A stretch of 64,000 nt of DNA from contig DATNPH010000026.1 of the NCBI GenBank assembly GCA_036703315.1, forward strand, positions 1 through 64,000, given 5' to 3'. The notes under the pieces are model-generated. The model was not told the origin of the DNA and did no database searches. It saw only the letters and a list, made by a program, of their open reading frames with translations. A program made the position numbers and the translations under genes. The DNA comes from DATNPH01 sp036703315. Its GTDB lineage: Bacteria > Cyanobacteriota > Cyanobacteriia > Cyanobacteriales > Coleofasciculaceae. Shown here piece after piece: positions 35,223 to 44,554 of this stretch (positions are counted from its first letter, which is position 1; each line of letters starts with the position of its first letter).

Positions 35223-36212
35223 CTAGCCACGCCAAACCTGCTTCAACACGTCTTCAGGCTTAATGTCAGCGATCGCACCAGTCGGAGATTGAATACCAAT
35301 ATAGTGAGGAACGCTGTCGCGTCCCGCTTCGCTAACACTTTGGGGTAGCAGTTTTTTCGACGGGGTAGACCCAAACAGAGCAATTGTGTAAGTTCCGACA
35401 GCCACGGAAAGATGCAACGGTGCACTATCCGTACACAACATCAAATTAGCACCAGCGATTATTGCCGCTAACTTACCGATATCCGGTGGTGCCACAATTT
35501 TCAGATCGGGGCGAGATTGCTTGAGCGGAGCAATCCATTCGCTATCCTCTAGTCCTTGAAGGATTACAATCGGTAAATTGGGCTGTTTTCGTTGAATATC
35601 TTCAATAATCTGCTGCCATTTCGCAACTGGGTAAATTTTATTGAGTTCTTTCGACTGAGCCGATTGGCTAGAAGCGCCATGAATGAGAATGTAACCCGTG
35701 TCTTTTATTTCCAGTCGTTGCTGTTCGGCTTCTGCCCACTCAATATCTTGCTTGGGAACGCTAATCGCTAGTTCAGGGCAGGGGGAGTTGATCCCGAAAC
35801 CATTTAGTAGGTCGTGGTACATTTGAGCCGTATACTGCTCAGATTTTAGCGGTACGAGGTTAGTAAAAAACCACTTTCCTGCATTGGTGTCGTAGCCAAT
35901 TCGGAGCGGAACACCACTCATCCAAAGTAACAGCCCTATCGACCAACCGCGTCCTAGAGCTAGAGCCGCATCGTACTCGCGATCGCGGACAATTCCTAGT
36001 AAGTTGCCAAAATCTGCTAGACCGTTGCGGTCTTTATAATCAAATGTCAAAACTTCATCGACCGAACCTGAAACCCGATACGCCCCCTTTGCTCGCGGTT
36101 CCACAATGACATCAATCTCGGCGTTAGGGTAGTACCGCTTTAGGTCATCGAGGGTAGGAAAGAACAGAATTTGGTCGCCAATTCCACCAGGGACAAGGGC
36201 TAGTATACGCAT
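35223..36212 (-). CDS. Glycosyltransferase family 9 (heptosyltransferase-like)
   Basis: This 329-residue protein has two Rossmann-like halves as in GT9/WaaF-type enzymes: MRILALVPGGIGDQILFFPTL at the N-terminus, HGASS...KIYPVAKW near residue 172, and the GT9 signature LMLCTDSAPLHLSVAVG near 255. It probably adds a sugar to lipopolysaccharide core or a glycan at the inner face of the membrane; cyanobacteria lack heptose-rich core, so the donor is uncertain. It is divergent from ispD, sharing a 65-base promoter region. The family call is secure. Confidence 0.88.
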   Translation of the reverse strand: MRILALVPGGIGDQILFFPTLDDLKRYYPNAEIDVIVEPRAKGAYRVSGSVDEVLTFDYKDRNGLADFGNLLGIVRDREYDAALALGRGWSIGLLLWMSGVPLRIGYDTNAGKWFFTNLVPLKSEQYTAQMYHDLLNGFGINSPCPELAISVPKQDIEWAEAEQQRLEIKDTGYILIHGASSQSAQSKELNKIYPVAKWQQIIEDIQRKQPNLPIVILQGLEDSEWIAPLKQSRPDLKIVAPPDIGKLAAIIAGANLMLCTDSAPLHLSVAVGTYTIALFGSTPSKKLLPQSVSEAGRDSVPHYIGIQSPTGAIADIKPEDVLKQVWRG

Positions 36213-36277
36213 CTCAATTGATTGAGCTTATTGTTCAGCTTAATTTTAAGGGAGTGAATCACGAAAAGAGGAAGATT

Positions 36278-36964
36278 GTGCATTTATTAATTCCAGCAGC
36301 GGGAACAGGTCGGCGGATGGGGAGCGATCGCAATAAGCTTCTGTTGACACTTATGGGTAAACCGTTACTTGCTTGGACGCTCCTAGCCGCCGAGGCATCG
36401 TGTGAGATTACCTGGATCGGCATTATGGGACAACCAACTGACCAGTCAGATTTTAAGGCAATTTTGGCGGAAATTTCTGTTTCCAAACCTGTGCAACTGA
36501 TTCAGGGGGGAGAAACTCGCCAAGAATCAGTCTATAACGGCTTACAAGCCTTACCCAACGACGCACAACGGGTCTTGATTCACGATGGGGCTAGATGTTT
36601 AGCAACGCCCCAGCTATTGGATCGATGTGCAACTGCACTACTAGATTGTCAGGGTTTCATTGCAGCTGTGCCCGTGAAGGACACGATTAAAGTGGTAGAC
36701 CAGTCTGGTCTAGTTCAAGATACACCAGACCGAAGGCAGTTGTGGGCAGCACAGACACCTCAGGGATTTGAGGTATCACTGCTGAAGCAGTGTCATGAAA
36801 AAGGGCGGAACTCCCACTGGGAAGTCACAGATGATGCGGCGTTGTTTGAACGGTGTGGGTTGCCCGTGAAAATTGTGGAAGGAGAAGAGACAAATCTGAA
36901 AGTAACGACGCCGATGGATTTAGCGATCGCAGAATTTATCCTCCGCCAGCGCCTTAAGTTGTAA
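36278..36964 (+). CDS. ispD: 2-C-methyl-D-erythritol 4-phosphate cytidylyltransferase
   Basis: This enzyme transfers CMP from CTP to methylerythritol phosphate, the third step of the MEP isoprenoid pathway. The sequence shows PAAGTGRRMG...NKLLL, QGGETRQESV, LIHDGAR near residue 100, AAVPVKDTIK and TPQGFE, plus TDDAALFE. Active-site Arg and Lys positions are present. I start it at the GTG at 36278 (MHLLIPAAG, 228 residues), preceded by GAGG; frames back to 36218 add unconserved residues. It is divergent from the GT9 gene. Confidence 0.93.
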   Translation: MHLLIPAAGTGRRMGSDRNKLLLTLMGKPLLAWTLLAAEASCEITWIGIMGQPTDQSDFKAILAEISVSKPVQLIQGGETRQESVYNGLQALPNDAQRVLIHDGARCLATPQLLDRCATALLDCQGFIAAVPVKDTIKVVDQSGLVQDTPDRRQLWAAQTPQGFEVSLLKQCHEKGRNSHWEVTDDAALFERCGLPVKIVEGEETNLKVTTPMDLAIAEFILRQRLKL

Positions 36965-37142
36965 CGATTGAATCATTAACTACAGGAGCTATCGATCCCA
37001 TCAAACTTAGCCGCCAGTAAAATTCCGTTAATAACCTAATAATAGCCTGACAAATGCGAATTTCATCAGCCATTATTAAGGGAATCTCTGCCAAAATAAG
37101 AGGCACCTGATTCTCCGGATATTGTGCTGGTATAAAAGACAT
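36954..37142 (-). CDS. Possible small protein, uncertain
   Basis: This 62-codon open frame fills the gap between ispD and the GH5 gene on the opposite strand; its start lies seven bases from the GH5 start and its end overlaps ispD by 11 bases. Its composition (LILAEIPLIMADEIRICQAI) is protein-like and it has an ATG, but no family is recognised. It may be real or chance. Confidence 0.3.
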   Translation of the reverse strand: MSFIPAQYPENQVPLILAEIPLIMADEIRICQAIIRLLTEFYWRLSLMGSIAPVVNDSIVTT

Positions 37143-37148
37143 TTAGCT

Positions 37149-38249
37149 ATGAACCATAAAATCAGGAAATTTGTCTTATTATTTACTAGCTTTTTCTTGA
37201 TAAACTTACTGATTTCCCCTGAGCTTGATACAAGAGTTTGGAAAACAAAAGAATGGGAGAGACAGCTGCTCGGTAGGTACGAACAAGCAATACCTTCCAC
37301 TTTATATCAAAGTCAGGTCAGTCCATCATCAGTACAGACATCTGCTCCTGGCTTCTATGTTCAAGGGCGTCATCTTTATACCAAAGATGGCGAAAAAGTT
37401 GTCCTGCGTGGGGTAAATCGAATGGCAGTATGGGCAGAGCCAACAGGCAGTTTTAGTCTACCCCAAATTGAAAAAACAGGTGCTAATGTTGTTCGAATAA
37501 TGTGGATGATGGGAAAACCCGCCGAAGACTTTGATGCCATCATCAGAAATACCATTAAATTAGGTATGATTCCGATGATTGAAATTCATGATGCAACCGG
37601 AGACTGGAGCAAACTTCCGAAAGTGATCGATTACTGGGTAAATCCTGCCACAGTAGCTGTTATCAAGCGTCATGAAAAATATTTGTTAGTCAACATTGCC
37701 AATGAGGCTGGATGGTTTGTTTCAGATGATGCTTTTAAACAAGACTATCTATCGGCAGCCACCCGGATGAGAGCAGCAGGTATACATGTTCCGCTGATTA
37801 TTGATGCATCTCGCTGGGGCAGAAATGTAGAACAACTTTTAAATACTGGGCCGTGGTTACAACAGCAAGACCCTGACCATAACTTAATATTTTCAGTCCA
37901 CTGGTATCACGCTGATAACAATACGGAAAGAATAACAACAGCGTTGGAGAAGGCTGTCGCTCTAAATCTTCCTTTAATCGTTGGAGAGTTTGCACATAAG
38001 GAAGTGGGTTGTAGGGGAACTATTGCTTATCAACATCTTATAAAAGAGTGTCAACGACTAGAAATAGGATGGCTGGCTTGGGAATGGGGAGGTGAGCCAC
38101 ATAATAGTGACTGCCGGGAAATGGATATGACACCAACTGGACGTTTCGAGGATTTACAGGGGTGGGGGAAAGAGGTTACACTTACTGATCCAAATAGCAT
38201 CAAGAACACCTCGATTCGACCTCAATTTATTCTCAGAGGTGGGAATTAG
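37149..38249 (+). CDS. Glycoside hydrolase family 5 (cellulase/mannanase-like)
   Basis: A protein of about 366 residues with a hydrophobic N-terminal segment (FVLLFTSFFLINLLIS), acting as signal peptide or anchor, so it is exported. The GH5 (beta/alpha)8 barrel follows: LRGVNRM near residue 82, the acid/base Glu in VNIANEAGW near 182, HWYHADN near 252 and the nucleophile Glu in IVGEFAHKE near 279. The fold suggests endo-beta-glucanase or mannanase activity on extracellular polysaccharide. The ATG at 37149 is preferred over an upstream frame at 37122. It is probably monocistronic. Confidence 0.88.
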   Translation: MNHKIRKFVLLFTSFFLINLLISPELDTRVWKTKEWERQLLGRYEQAIPSTLYQSQVSPSSVQTSAPGFYVQGRHLYTKDGEKVVLRGVNRMAVWAEPTGSFSLPQIEKTGANVVRIMWMMGKPAEDFDAIIRNTIKLGMIPMIEIHDATGDWSKLPKVIDYWVNPATVAVIKRHEKYLLVNIANEAGWFVSDDAFKQDYLSAATRMRAAGIHVPLIIDASRWGRNVEQLLNTGPWLQQQDPDHNLIFSVHWYHADNNTERITTALEKAVALNLPLIVGEFAHKEVGCRGTIAYQHLIKECQRLEIGWLAWEWGGEPHNSDCREMDMTPTGRFEDLQGWGKEVTLTDPNSIKNTSIRPQFILRGGN

Positions 38250-38344
38250 GAAAATTTTCCCGCAGCACCCAAAATGCCACATACTCAAAGCTAGCGGGAG
38301 AAAATTAATGATTGCTCTGTTTCAAATGACTCCTGACAAACCGG

Positions 38345-39010
38345 ATGAAATTTCCCCAACGTCATGAATGGCCTCTCACTGCTGAGGAGGCGATCGCTAT
38401 CCAAAACCAACTGCAACCGGAAGTAATCACTGAAGACCAGTTGGGAGATGTACGGTATGTTGCTGGTGTTGATATGGGTTTTGAGGAGGGAGGTGCCGTC
38501 TCACGGGCAGCGGTTGTTGTATTAAGTTTTCCAGAGTTGGAGCTACAAGAACAAGCGATCGCACGACGCCCTACGACTTTTCCTTACATTCCCGGATTCT
38601 TGTCCTTCCGGGAAATACCTGCGGTGTTAGACGCCATGGAAAAAATCAGCACAATGCCAGATTTAATATTGTGTGATGGTCAGGGTATCGCTCATCCTCG
38701 TCGCTTCGGTATTGCCTCTCATCTGGGGGTGCTGATAGACATGCCGACTATTGGTGTGGCTAAGTCGTTACTTGTTGGTAAACATGACGAGTTGCCAGAG
38801 GAGAAAGGTAGCTGGCAACCTTTGCGGTATCGGGGAGGAATTATTGGGGCAGTGTTGCGATCGCGCACTAGCGTCAAACCTCTTTATGTCTCCAGTGGTC
38901 ATCGAGTCAGCTTACCTACTGCGATCGATTATGTACTGCGCTGCACTACCAAATATCGGTTGCCGGAGACAACTCGTTTAGCAGACAAACTGGCATCAAA
39001 CAGAATCTAG
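38345..39010 (+). CDS. nfi: Endonuclease V (deoxyinosine 3' endonuclease)
   Basis: This 221-residue DNA repair enzyme nicks one base 3' of deaminated adenine (inosine). Metal and catalytic motifs are present: VAGVDMGF near residue 39, FREIPAV near 86, DGQGIAHPRRFG near 110 and TIGVAKSLLVG near 133. The length matches bacterial Nfi. The ATG at 38345 follows the GH5 gene by 95 bases on the same strand, but no operon is evident. Confidence 0.93.
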   Translation: MKFPQRHEWPLTAEEAIAIQNQLQPEVITEDQLGDVRYVAGVDMGFEEGGAVSRAAVVVLSFPELELQEQAIARRPTTFPYIPGFLSFREIPAVLDAMEKISTMPDLILCDGQGIAHPRRFGIASHLGVLIDMPTIGVAKSLLVGKHDELPEEKGSWQPLRYRGGIIGAVLRSRTSVKPLYVSSGHRVSLPTAIDYVLRCTTKYRLPETTRLADKLASNRI

Positions 39011-39220
39011 TGTGAGCCAAAATTTAAGAGGGTAGGATACAAAGCCCAGTCGAGTGAAAATTCTGATCCATGACTAGTTCAATCGGAGAACTCTCAACCG
39101 AAATTGCATACCCTTATAGTGTTAAAGAATAGGTGGCGGCACGGATGTGAGGCTCTGTAGAACCCCACATCCACAGCTAATTACACAGTTCTCTATCCTA
39201 CCTTTGTGCTTAGACAACTA

Positions 39221-40333
39221 TCAGTACGATTGCCTATTTGTGGGTGATTGGTAGTAAATCCCAGACCCCTGATCGGCGACAAAATGACATGCCCAGTAAG
39301 AGCGAATAAAGCTCTTCCAAATTGGCTCATTTGAGTGGTGATAATAATCTCCTAGAATTGGCTTAATCGCCGCCGTTGCTGTCTTCAAGTGATAGTGGGG
39401 CATGTTCAGGAAAATGTGGTGTGCCACATGGGTTCCAATGTCATGATGGATAGAATTGATAAAGCCATAGTCGCGATCAATGCTAGATAGCGCCCCTTTC
39501 AGGAAATACCAATCCTCCCCGCGATACCAGGGAATATCTGGTTCGGTGTGATGCAAGAACGTGACCAGATCTAGCCACACCACAAACACTATGTAGGGAG
39601 CTAAGTAGTACTTCACTAGGAATAGCCAACCAAACTGATAAGTCAGCCCGCTTAAGAAAGCGATCATCAGTACCCAGAGAACTGAACTGGTTATCACATC
39701 CCATTTTTCTGAGGGACGGAACAGTGGACTACTGGGCAGAAAGTGAGAACCTTCGCGATTGGGCGATCGCCGCATTAGATAGATCGGATAAGCGATCAGT
39801 GGTAAGTAGAAGCGTAATAGCTTTTCATACCATGGCATCTGCTCATACTTCGACTCCGTTACCGGATACCAACTTTCGTCGGTTTCAATGTTTCCTGTGT
39901 TGGCATGATGGGTTCTGTGACTAATGCGCCAACCGTGGTAAGGCACAAGGATAGGAATATGGCACAGATGCCCAATTAAGTTATTCAACCATTTGAGCCG
40001 AGAAAAGGAGCCATGACCGCAATCATGCCCCACCACAAACAATGCCCAAAACATGGTTCCTTGCATTAACCAAAAGATTGGGAAAAATAGCCAGGAATCC
40101 AAGAAATAGGCGATCGCATAGAGACCAGCGATGAGCGAAATATCCAAAAAAAAGTAAGAAAGAGACTTCCAGACAGAAGGTTCAAAACAGTGAGCAGGAA
40201 TTGCTGCCTTCAGATCTTGGAGAGTAAAGCTTAGGTCTGCTGTACGGGTGGATGAGTCTATCTCGACTGACGGATTGAGGACAGTATTTGATTGCACGAA
40301 ATCTCCGATGAGAGCTGATTTTAGAACCCACAT
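39221..40333 (-). CDS. desB: Omega-3 (delta-15) acyl-lipid desaturase DesB
   Basis: This 370-residue membrane enzyme introduces the omega-3 double bond into membrane fatty acids, using ferredoxin. Three His boxes are complete: HDCGHGSF near residue 103, HRTHHANTGN near 139 and HDIGTHVAHHIF near 305. The long conserved stretches between (WYPVTESKY, SIDRDYGFINSIHHD) match cyanobacterial DesB better than DesA. Such genes are often cold-induced. The ATG at 40333 gives a longer N-terminus than usual; an in-frame GTG twelve codons on is an alternative. It is monocistronic. Confidence 0.9.
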   Translation of the reverse strand: MWVLKSALIGDFVQSNTVLNPSVEIDSSTRTADLSFTLQDLKAAIPAHCFEPSVWKSLSYFFLDISLIAGLYAIAYFLDSWLFFPIFWLMQGTMFWALFVVGHDCGHGSFSRLKWLNNLIGHLCHIPILVPYHGWRISHRTHHANTGNIETDESWYPVTESKYEQMPWYEKLLRFYLPLIAYPIYLMRRSPNREGSHFLPSSPLFRPSEKWDVITSSVLWVLMIAFLSGLTYQFGWLFLVKYYLAPYIVFVVWLDLVTFLHHTEPDIPWYRGEDWYFLKGALSSIDRDYGFINSIHHDIGTHVAHHIFLNMPHYHLKTATAAIKPILGDYYHHSNEPIWKSFIRSYWACHFVADQGSGIYYQSPTNRQSY

Positions 40334-40820
40334 TCCGCCCTTTACGGGTCACACTCAGCGAGCCAACGCTAAGATTCCTATTTGGCAAGGGTTCCAAAGC
40401 TATTTAGTTCGCATAAACTACCCGTCTACAATTCTCAACTAAGCTGACTTGTTGAGTGCATGTTTAGGAAAATTGTTGCGACTCCATTGCTTCATGAGAT
40501 AATCCAATGTGCTCGTTGGAAGTGCGAAATGCGGATTAGACACGGGAATTATTTTACTCTTTTATGATCTGTATTTTTACTGAAACTGTCAACAGTCTCA
40601 CTAAAGACGACTTCCAAATCCAACTTTTGACGCCCCAATAGCACTAAGTAGTTTACACCTCTTGTGAAGTGTGCTAACGGCAATGAGTGACATTGCGTTG
40701 TGAATGAAAGGGCATGATCTTATTATCTAACAACATGTTGCACCAAACAGCTAGTTCAGAGTTTAGCTAGGATGCAAAAGCTATCTGAGGACGGTGAGTA
40801 TTGCCATTAAGCCGCTGTGT
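40334..40820. other. Gene-free region upstream of desB
   Basis: This is probably the desB promoter and 5' leader on the minus strand. No repeat, terminator or coding frame was recognised. Confidence 0.4.
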
Positions 40821-41134
40821 ATGTATGATTCAGGTTTAGGCTAATATTTATTTTCGATATTGCTGAGCCAGGATATTTAAGTAATCCTAATCCAGAAACG
40901 ACTTATTTCGAAGACAAAGATCGGGCAACCTTTATTGAAAACAAAGAGGACAATAAATGAAATAAATTAACTCGCAAAATTACATTATTTCGTAAAAAGG
41001 AGAACTTTTATCAAAGAAGTGAATAAATCTACTGTATTCAATTATACAAAGGCTGTGAAATTGCAGAAGAACTCCACCCAATTGGCTGTCAAGTAACGAT
41101 TAGCCGTGAATACAGGTATGCAGATGTAATGTAG
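40821..41134 (+). pseudogene. Decayed copy of the adjacent methyltransferase gene
   Basis: This stretch is a degraded duplicate of the gene at 41236. After a short start-like segment (ATGTATGATTCAGG, 40821-40834) the methyltransferase core is deleted. From about 40847 the sequence matches the C-terminal third (FIFDIAEPGY, LTRKITLF). In the same frame it has TGA at 40958, TAA at 41024 and TAG at 41132. The TAA lies at exactly the position of the stop in the neighbouring copy. It is non-functional. Confidence 0.7.
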
Positions 41135-41235
41135 TGAAATTCTGTCAGTCCAATCAGCTGTAGATCACTGCTTCAATGAGCGGCTGCAATTTTGGTGTTA
41201 TCTGTAGCTGGGAGTTTTATGGTTAAACCCTTTAT

Positions 41236-41829
41236 ATGTGTATGACTCAGGGTTATGAAAAGGATCTTGCTTACACTCACGATGTTGGGTTTGGAGCTTT
41301 CTCCAGTGAATCTGCGCCAGGTCTGCTAAAAATACTCCGCCAAAAAGGTATAGAAAAGGGTCTAGTTGTTGATCTAGGGTGTGGTAGCGGCATATGGGCA
41401 AAAGCACTCACCCAAGCCGGATATGATGTTTTGGGAATCGATCTATCGGATGCGATGCTGAATTTAGCCCGGAAAAAAGCACCTAAAGCTAAGTTTCACA
41501 AAGCATCTCTTCTTAGAGTCAAACTCCCAAAGTGTGATGCCATAACCTTACTTGGAGAATGCTTAAATTACCAATTTGATGAGCATAGTAAAGTAGAAAT
41601 CCAAGAACTATTCGTTCAAATATACAAAGTATTACGACGAGGCGGTATATTTATTTTCGATATTGCTGAGCCAGGATATGTAAGTGGTGCTAATCCACAA
41701 AAAACTTATTCTGAAGGAAAGGATTGGGCAATCCTTCTTGAAAAAGAAGAAGATAAGAAAAGCTCTAAGTTAACTCGCACAATGACAATATTCCGTAGGG
41801 TTGAGAATCTTTATCGAAGCAGCGAATAA
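41236..41829 (+). CDS. SAM-dependent methyltransferase, C-terminally shortened
   Basis: This 197-residue class I methyltransferase has the SAM-binding motif I VVDLGCGSGIWAK near residue 48, GIDLSDAMLNLARKKAPKAKFH for motif II, and LLGECLNYQFDE plus FIFDIAEPGY later in the fold. Translation ends at TAA 41827-41829, but the same frame continues without another stop to 42015 and that extension looks like the missing last strands of the fold. The protein is therefore probably truncated by a nonsense mutation, or the stop is read through. The substrate is unknown. A decayed duplicate lies just upstream. Confidence 0.75.
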   Translation: MCMTQGYEKDLAYTHDVGFGAFSSESAPGLLKILRQKGIEKGLVVDLGCGSGIWAKALTQAGYDVLGIDLSDAMLNLARKKAPKAKFHKASLLRVKLPKCDAITLLGECLNYQFDEHSKVEIQELFVQIYKVLRRGGIFIFDIAEPGYVSGANPQKTYSEGKDWAILLEKEEDKKSSKLTRTMTIFRRVENLYRSSE

Positions 41830-42015
41830 ATCCACTCTGTGCAATTATATGAAGCTTCTGAAATTGTCAAAGAACTCCGACAAAGTGGCTTTCGCGTAAG
41901 AATCATTCGTGGATACGGAGAATTAAGGTTTAGAAAAACTCAGGTCGGATTTATAGGGGGAAAAGTAGCAAAGCTGTCACCAGCCGCCACGCAACAGCTA
42001 AAATTCTTTTCCTAA
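41830..42015 (+). pseudogene. In-frame C-terminal extension beyond the methyltransferase stop
   Basis: After the TAA at 41827 the frame remains open for 61 codons to TAA at 42013. It encodes SVQLYEASEIVKELRQSGF and RGYGELRF, which fit the final helix and strands of class I methyltransferases (usual form QLYEASEL...GF.V...RGYG). The upstream pseudogene carries the equivalent segment after its own identical stop. Confidence 0.65.
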
Positions 42016-42222
42016 TAGCCGGCCATTGTTTTTCTTGAGGATTCTCACCTGCTCGTTGTTAGCTAAACCCTCGTCTAATTGAGCCAGTGCTACCTTCATC
42101 TCCTGCTGTAATTGACTGATAAAGGCTTCAGCATCCAATGGTTGTTTGAGTGCCTGATAGTAAGTCTCGCGTTGGGATTCAAAGTCCTGAGGCAAGTCTT
42201 CTTCACGATTGCAGTTAGAGCA
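41998..42222 (-). pseudogene. Short gene fragment of unknown origin
   Basis: An open minus-strand frame reads CSNCNREEDLPQDFESQ from about 42220, then YYQALKQPLDAEAFISQLQQ and ends GRLLGKEF. It has only a TTG start at 42195 and is cut off at both ends by stops. It looks like the C-terminal part of a larger protein (possibly a transposase) but I do not recognise the family. Its end overlaps the methyltransferase extension. Confidence 0.4.
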
Positions 42223-42333
42223 TCAATTCAGGATTGACCATATAGCCCTTGAAAGGATCAGGGAGATAACAGAGAAACTTGCAACTGCAATCCCTTATCC
42301 CTTGACATCCTCACTTGTGGTAACTTCTTTCTT

Positions 42334-42741
42334 CTAAACCCACCGTGCTACCACTACCCGAATCGTGCCATCTTCTAATGTTTCTTCCTCCTCAACCGTA
42401 AAGCCTTGAGTAGGAGCTGTTACCATCAGCGCGTGATAGCCATAGCGCTGAGTCAAGCCATTGAGCCATTCCTGTGAATACTTATGGCGGTCATAATCCG
42501 AGATAATTGCTTCAAACTGTCCATCTTCCTGCCGCTTGAAGCCGATGTCATTGCTGGCTGTACCGATATAGTTGCGGCGGATAATGACTTCAGCTGTCTG
42601 TTCGCGGACATCGCCTTGGTAGCCATAAAGGTGTTGGGCAGTTTCATGTACCTCAATATCTTTGAAGCCGACATCTGCCAGAGCTTTAACGAGTGCGTCT
42701 TGATGCTTAATCTGTGTCTTAATACAGGTGAAATGTGACAT
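42334..42741 (-). CDS. ycf35: Ycf35 / DUF1257 family protein
   Basis: This 135-residue soluble protein matches DUF1257 (plastid Ycf35): MSHFTCIKTQI at the N-terminus, then ADVGF, YGYQGD and IGFKR, plus QRYGYHALM near residue 98 and an acidic C-terminal segment. No enzymatic function is known; it is conserved in cyanobacteria and algal plastids. It lies 36 bases downstream of ycf46 on the same strand, so the two are probably one transcript and may act together. Confidence 0.88.
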   Translation of the reverse strand: MSHFTCIKTQIKHQDALVKALADVGFKDIEVHETAQHLYGYQGDVREQTAEVIIRRNYIGTASNDIGFKRQEDGQFEAIISDYDRHKYSQEWLNGLTQRYGYHALMVTAPTQGFTVEEEETLEDGTIRVVVARWV

Positions 42742-42777
42742 AAAAAAAAGGGGATTGAGTATTGGGAATTGGCAAAT

Positions 42778-44436
42778 TTAATCGACTTCAAGAGGGCCGA
42801 TGCCTCGTTGCTGAGTGTAGCGTTTCAACTCATCAACTAACTGCGTATCATTGGAAGCGGTTCTTGCTCCGGCTTCTGCTGCCCAATGTTTCAACTGTTC
42901 AATTTGCTCACGCGCGATCGCAGCCAATGGTACCGTATCCTCTATAGCACGCAACACATCAGTCGTCGTAAAATCTCGCCGATTACCATCAGGGGTTCGC
43001 TCGAAAAACGCTCGGTGCATGGCGTCTACCACTACTTGTTCAATTTCTGCCCCACTAAAGTCTCTAGCTGTTCTAGCTAACAACCCCAAATCAAACTCTC
43101 GTAATCGAGAAGGACGCAACCGCTGCAAATGTACTCTAAATATCTCTTGTCGCTCGGCTTCTGTGGGCAAATTCAAAAAGAAGATTTCATCAAATCGTCC
43201 TTTGCGGAGTAACTCCGCAGGCAAAATTCGCACATTATTAGCCGTCGCCACAATAAACACAGGAGTCGTTTTTTCCTGCATCCAGGTAATCAAATTTCCG
43301 AACACGCGCCGAGACGTGCCAGAATCCCCATCGACACCACTGGAGATATTGCCAAATGCCTTATCAATTTCATCAATCCATAGCACACAAGGAGCCATCG
43401 CTTCTGCCAACTGAATCATTTGTCGCACTCGGCTTTCACTTTCCCCGACAATCCCCCCAAACAGCCGTCCCGTATCTAAGCGCAACAAAGGCAATCGCCA
43501 CTCATGAGCAATAGTTTTGGCAGAGAGAGATTTACCCGTACCCTGAATTCCTACCAGTAAAACCCCTTTGGGATTCGGAATTCCATAGCGTCTCGCCTCC
43601 TCAGTAAACGCATCTTGACGCATCCGTACCCATTGCTTCAGATTCTCCAACCCACCCACACTCTTGAGTGATTCCCGCGTGGTGAAAAACTCCAAAATCC
43701 CCGTCTGGCGAATCGCTTGCTTTTTTTCCTCCAAAACGCCGTCAATATCCGTTTCATCTACCTGTTGTTTCGCTGCCAGCGCTTTGGCTAGTACCCGTCC
43801 AATTCGGGCACGACTCAACCCTTGACAGGCTTTAATCAACTGCTCTTTAGCTAGTCCACTTAGTTTCAGCTTTTGAGAGACTACCAATTGACCAAGCAGG
43901 TAATCAATTTCTTGAACATTAGGCAACGGAAAATCAATTACTGTTACCTCTTCACTCAACTCCGCTGGAACTTCTAAAGTATGGCTGGTTAGCAGCAAGG
44001 TTTTTCGGCTGCGTTTGAGTTCCCGCGTTAGGTTCTTGATTTCCCGTACAACAGGCGCATTGCGATCGCTATGCGGATTTTTCAAAATAACATGCAAATC
44101 CCGCAACACAAAGATCGTGTTCTCTTCGGCTGATGCCTTAGCAATCCGACTCAGTGCCCCCATAACTGAGCCTTTATCGGCACTATTATCATCCCAGCCG
44201 CGCACTATATCCCACAGCAATAGCTTACGCTCCGGCTGTGACATCAGCGCCACTTCAAGCAAAACTTCTTCTACTGGCTCTTCTTCTACTGCAACAATGT
44301 AGAGCAGAGGGTAGCGTGCCCGAAGCATTAAATCCATCTGTTGCACCAGTACCCCATGCGGGCTATAGGAGCTACTGTTGCTTGCCTCGTTGGTGATAAA
44401 GGACTGAGAAGTGTTGGTCATTTTACCTACAAACAT
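42778..44436 (-). CDS. ycf46: Ycf46-type AAA ATPase
   Basis: This 552-residue protein has a degenerate N-terminal ATPase-like half (YPLLYIVAVEE, VLRDLHV) and a complete C-terminal AAA module: Walker A GIQGTGKSLSAK near residue 295, Walker B CVLWIDEIDKAF near 350, and arginine-finger region RKGRFDEIFF near 418. This is the Ycf46 layout of cyanobacteria and algal plastids; the Synechocystis homologue has been linked to photosynthesis under inorganic-carbon limitation. The ATG at 44436 is used; MTNTSQ fifteen bases on is an alternative. It heads a likely two-gene unit with ycf35. Confidence 0.9.
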   Translation of the reverse strand: MFVGKMTNTSQSFITNEASNSSSYSPHGVLVQQMDLMLRARYPLLYIVAVEEEPVEEVLLEVALMSQPERKLLLWDIVRGWDDNSADKGSVMGALSRIAKASAEENTIFVLRDLHVILKNPHSDRNAPVVREIKNLTRELKRSRKTLLLTSHTLEVPAELSEEVTVIDFPLPNVQEIDYLLGQLVVSQKLKLSGLAKEQLIKACQGLSRARIGRVLAKALAAKQQVDETDIDGVLEEKKQAIRQTGILEFFTTRESLKSVGGLENLKQWVRMRQDAFTEEARRYGIPNPKGVLLVGIQGTGKSLSAKTIAHEWRLPLLRLDTGRLFGGIVGESESRVRQMIQLAEAMAPCVLWIDEIDKAFGNISSGVDGDSGTSRRVFGNLITWMQEKTTPVFIVATANNVRILPAELLRKGRFDEIFFLNLPTEAERQEIFRVHLQRLRPSRLREFDLGLLARTARDFSGAEIEQVVVDAMHRAFFERTPDGNRRDFTTTDVLRAIEDTVPLAAIAREQIEQLKHWAAEAGARTASNDTQLVDELKRYTQQRGIGPLEVD

Positions 44437-44554
44437 TGCGGTTGAGGCACTCTAACTATTATCTCGGCTTAGCATCCACAACTGCCACTGGCTAGATAGA
44501 TGGGTTATGGGAAAGATGCTATTTGTCGATGTTCTATTGTGTGGAGGTACCTAA

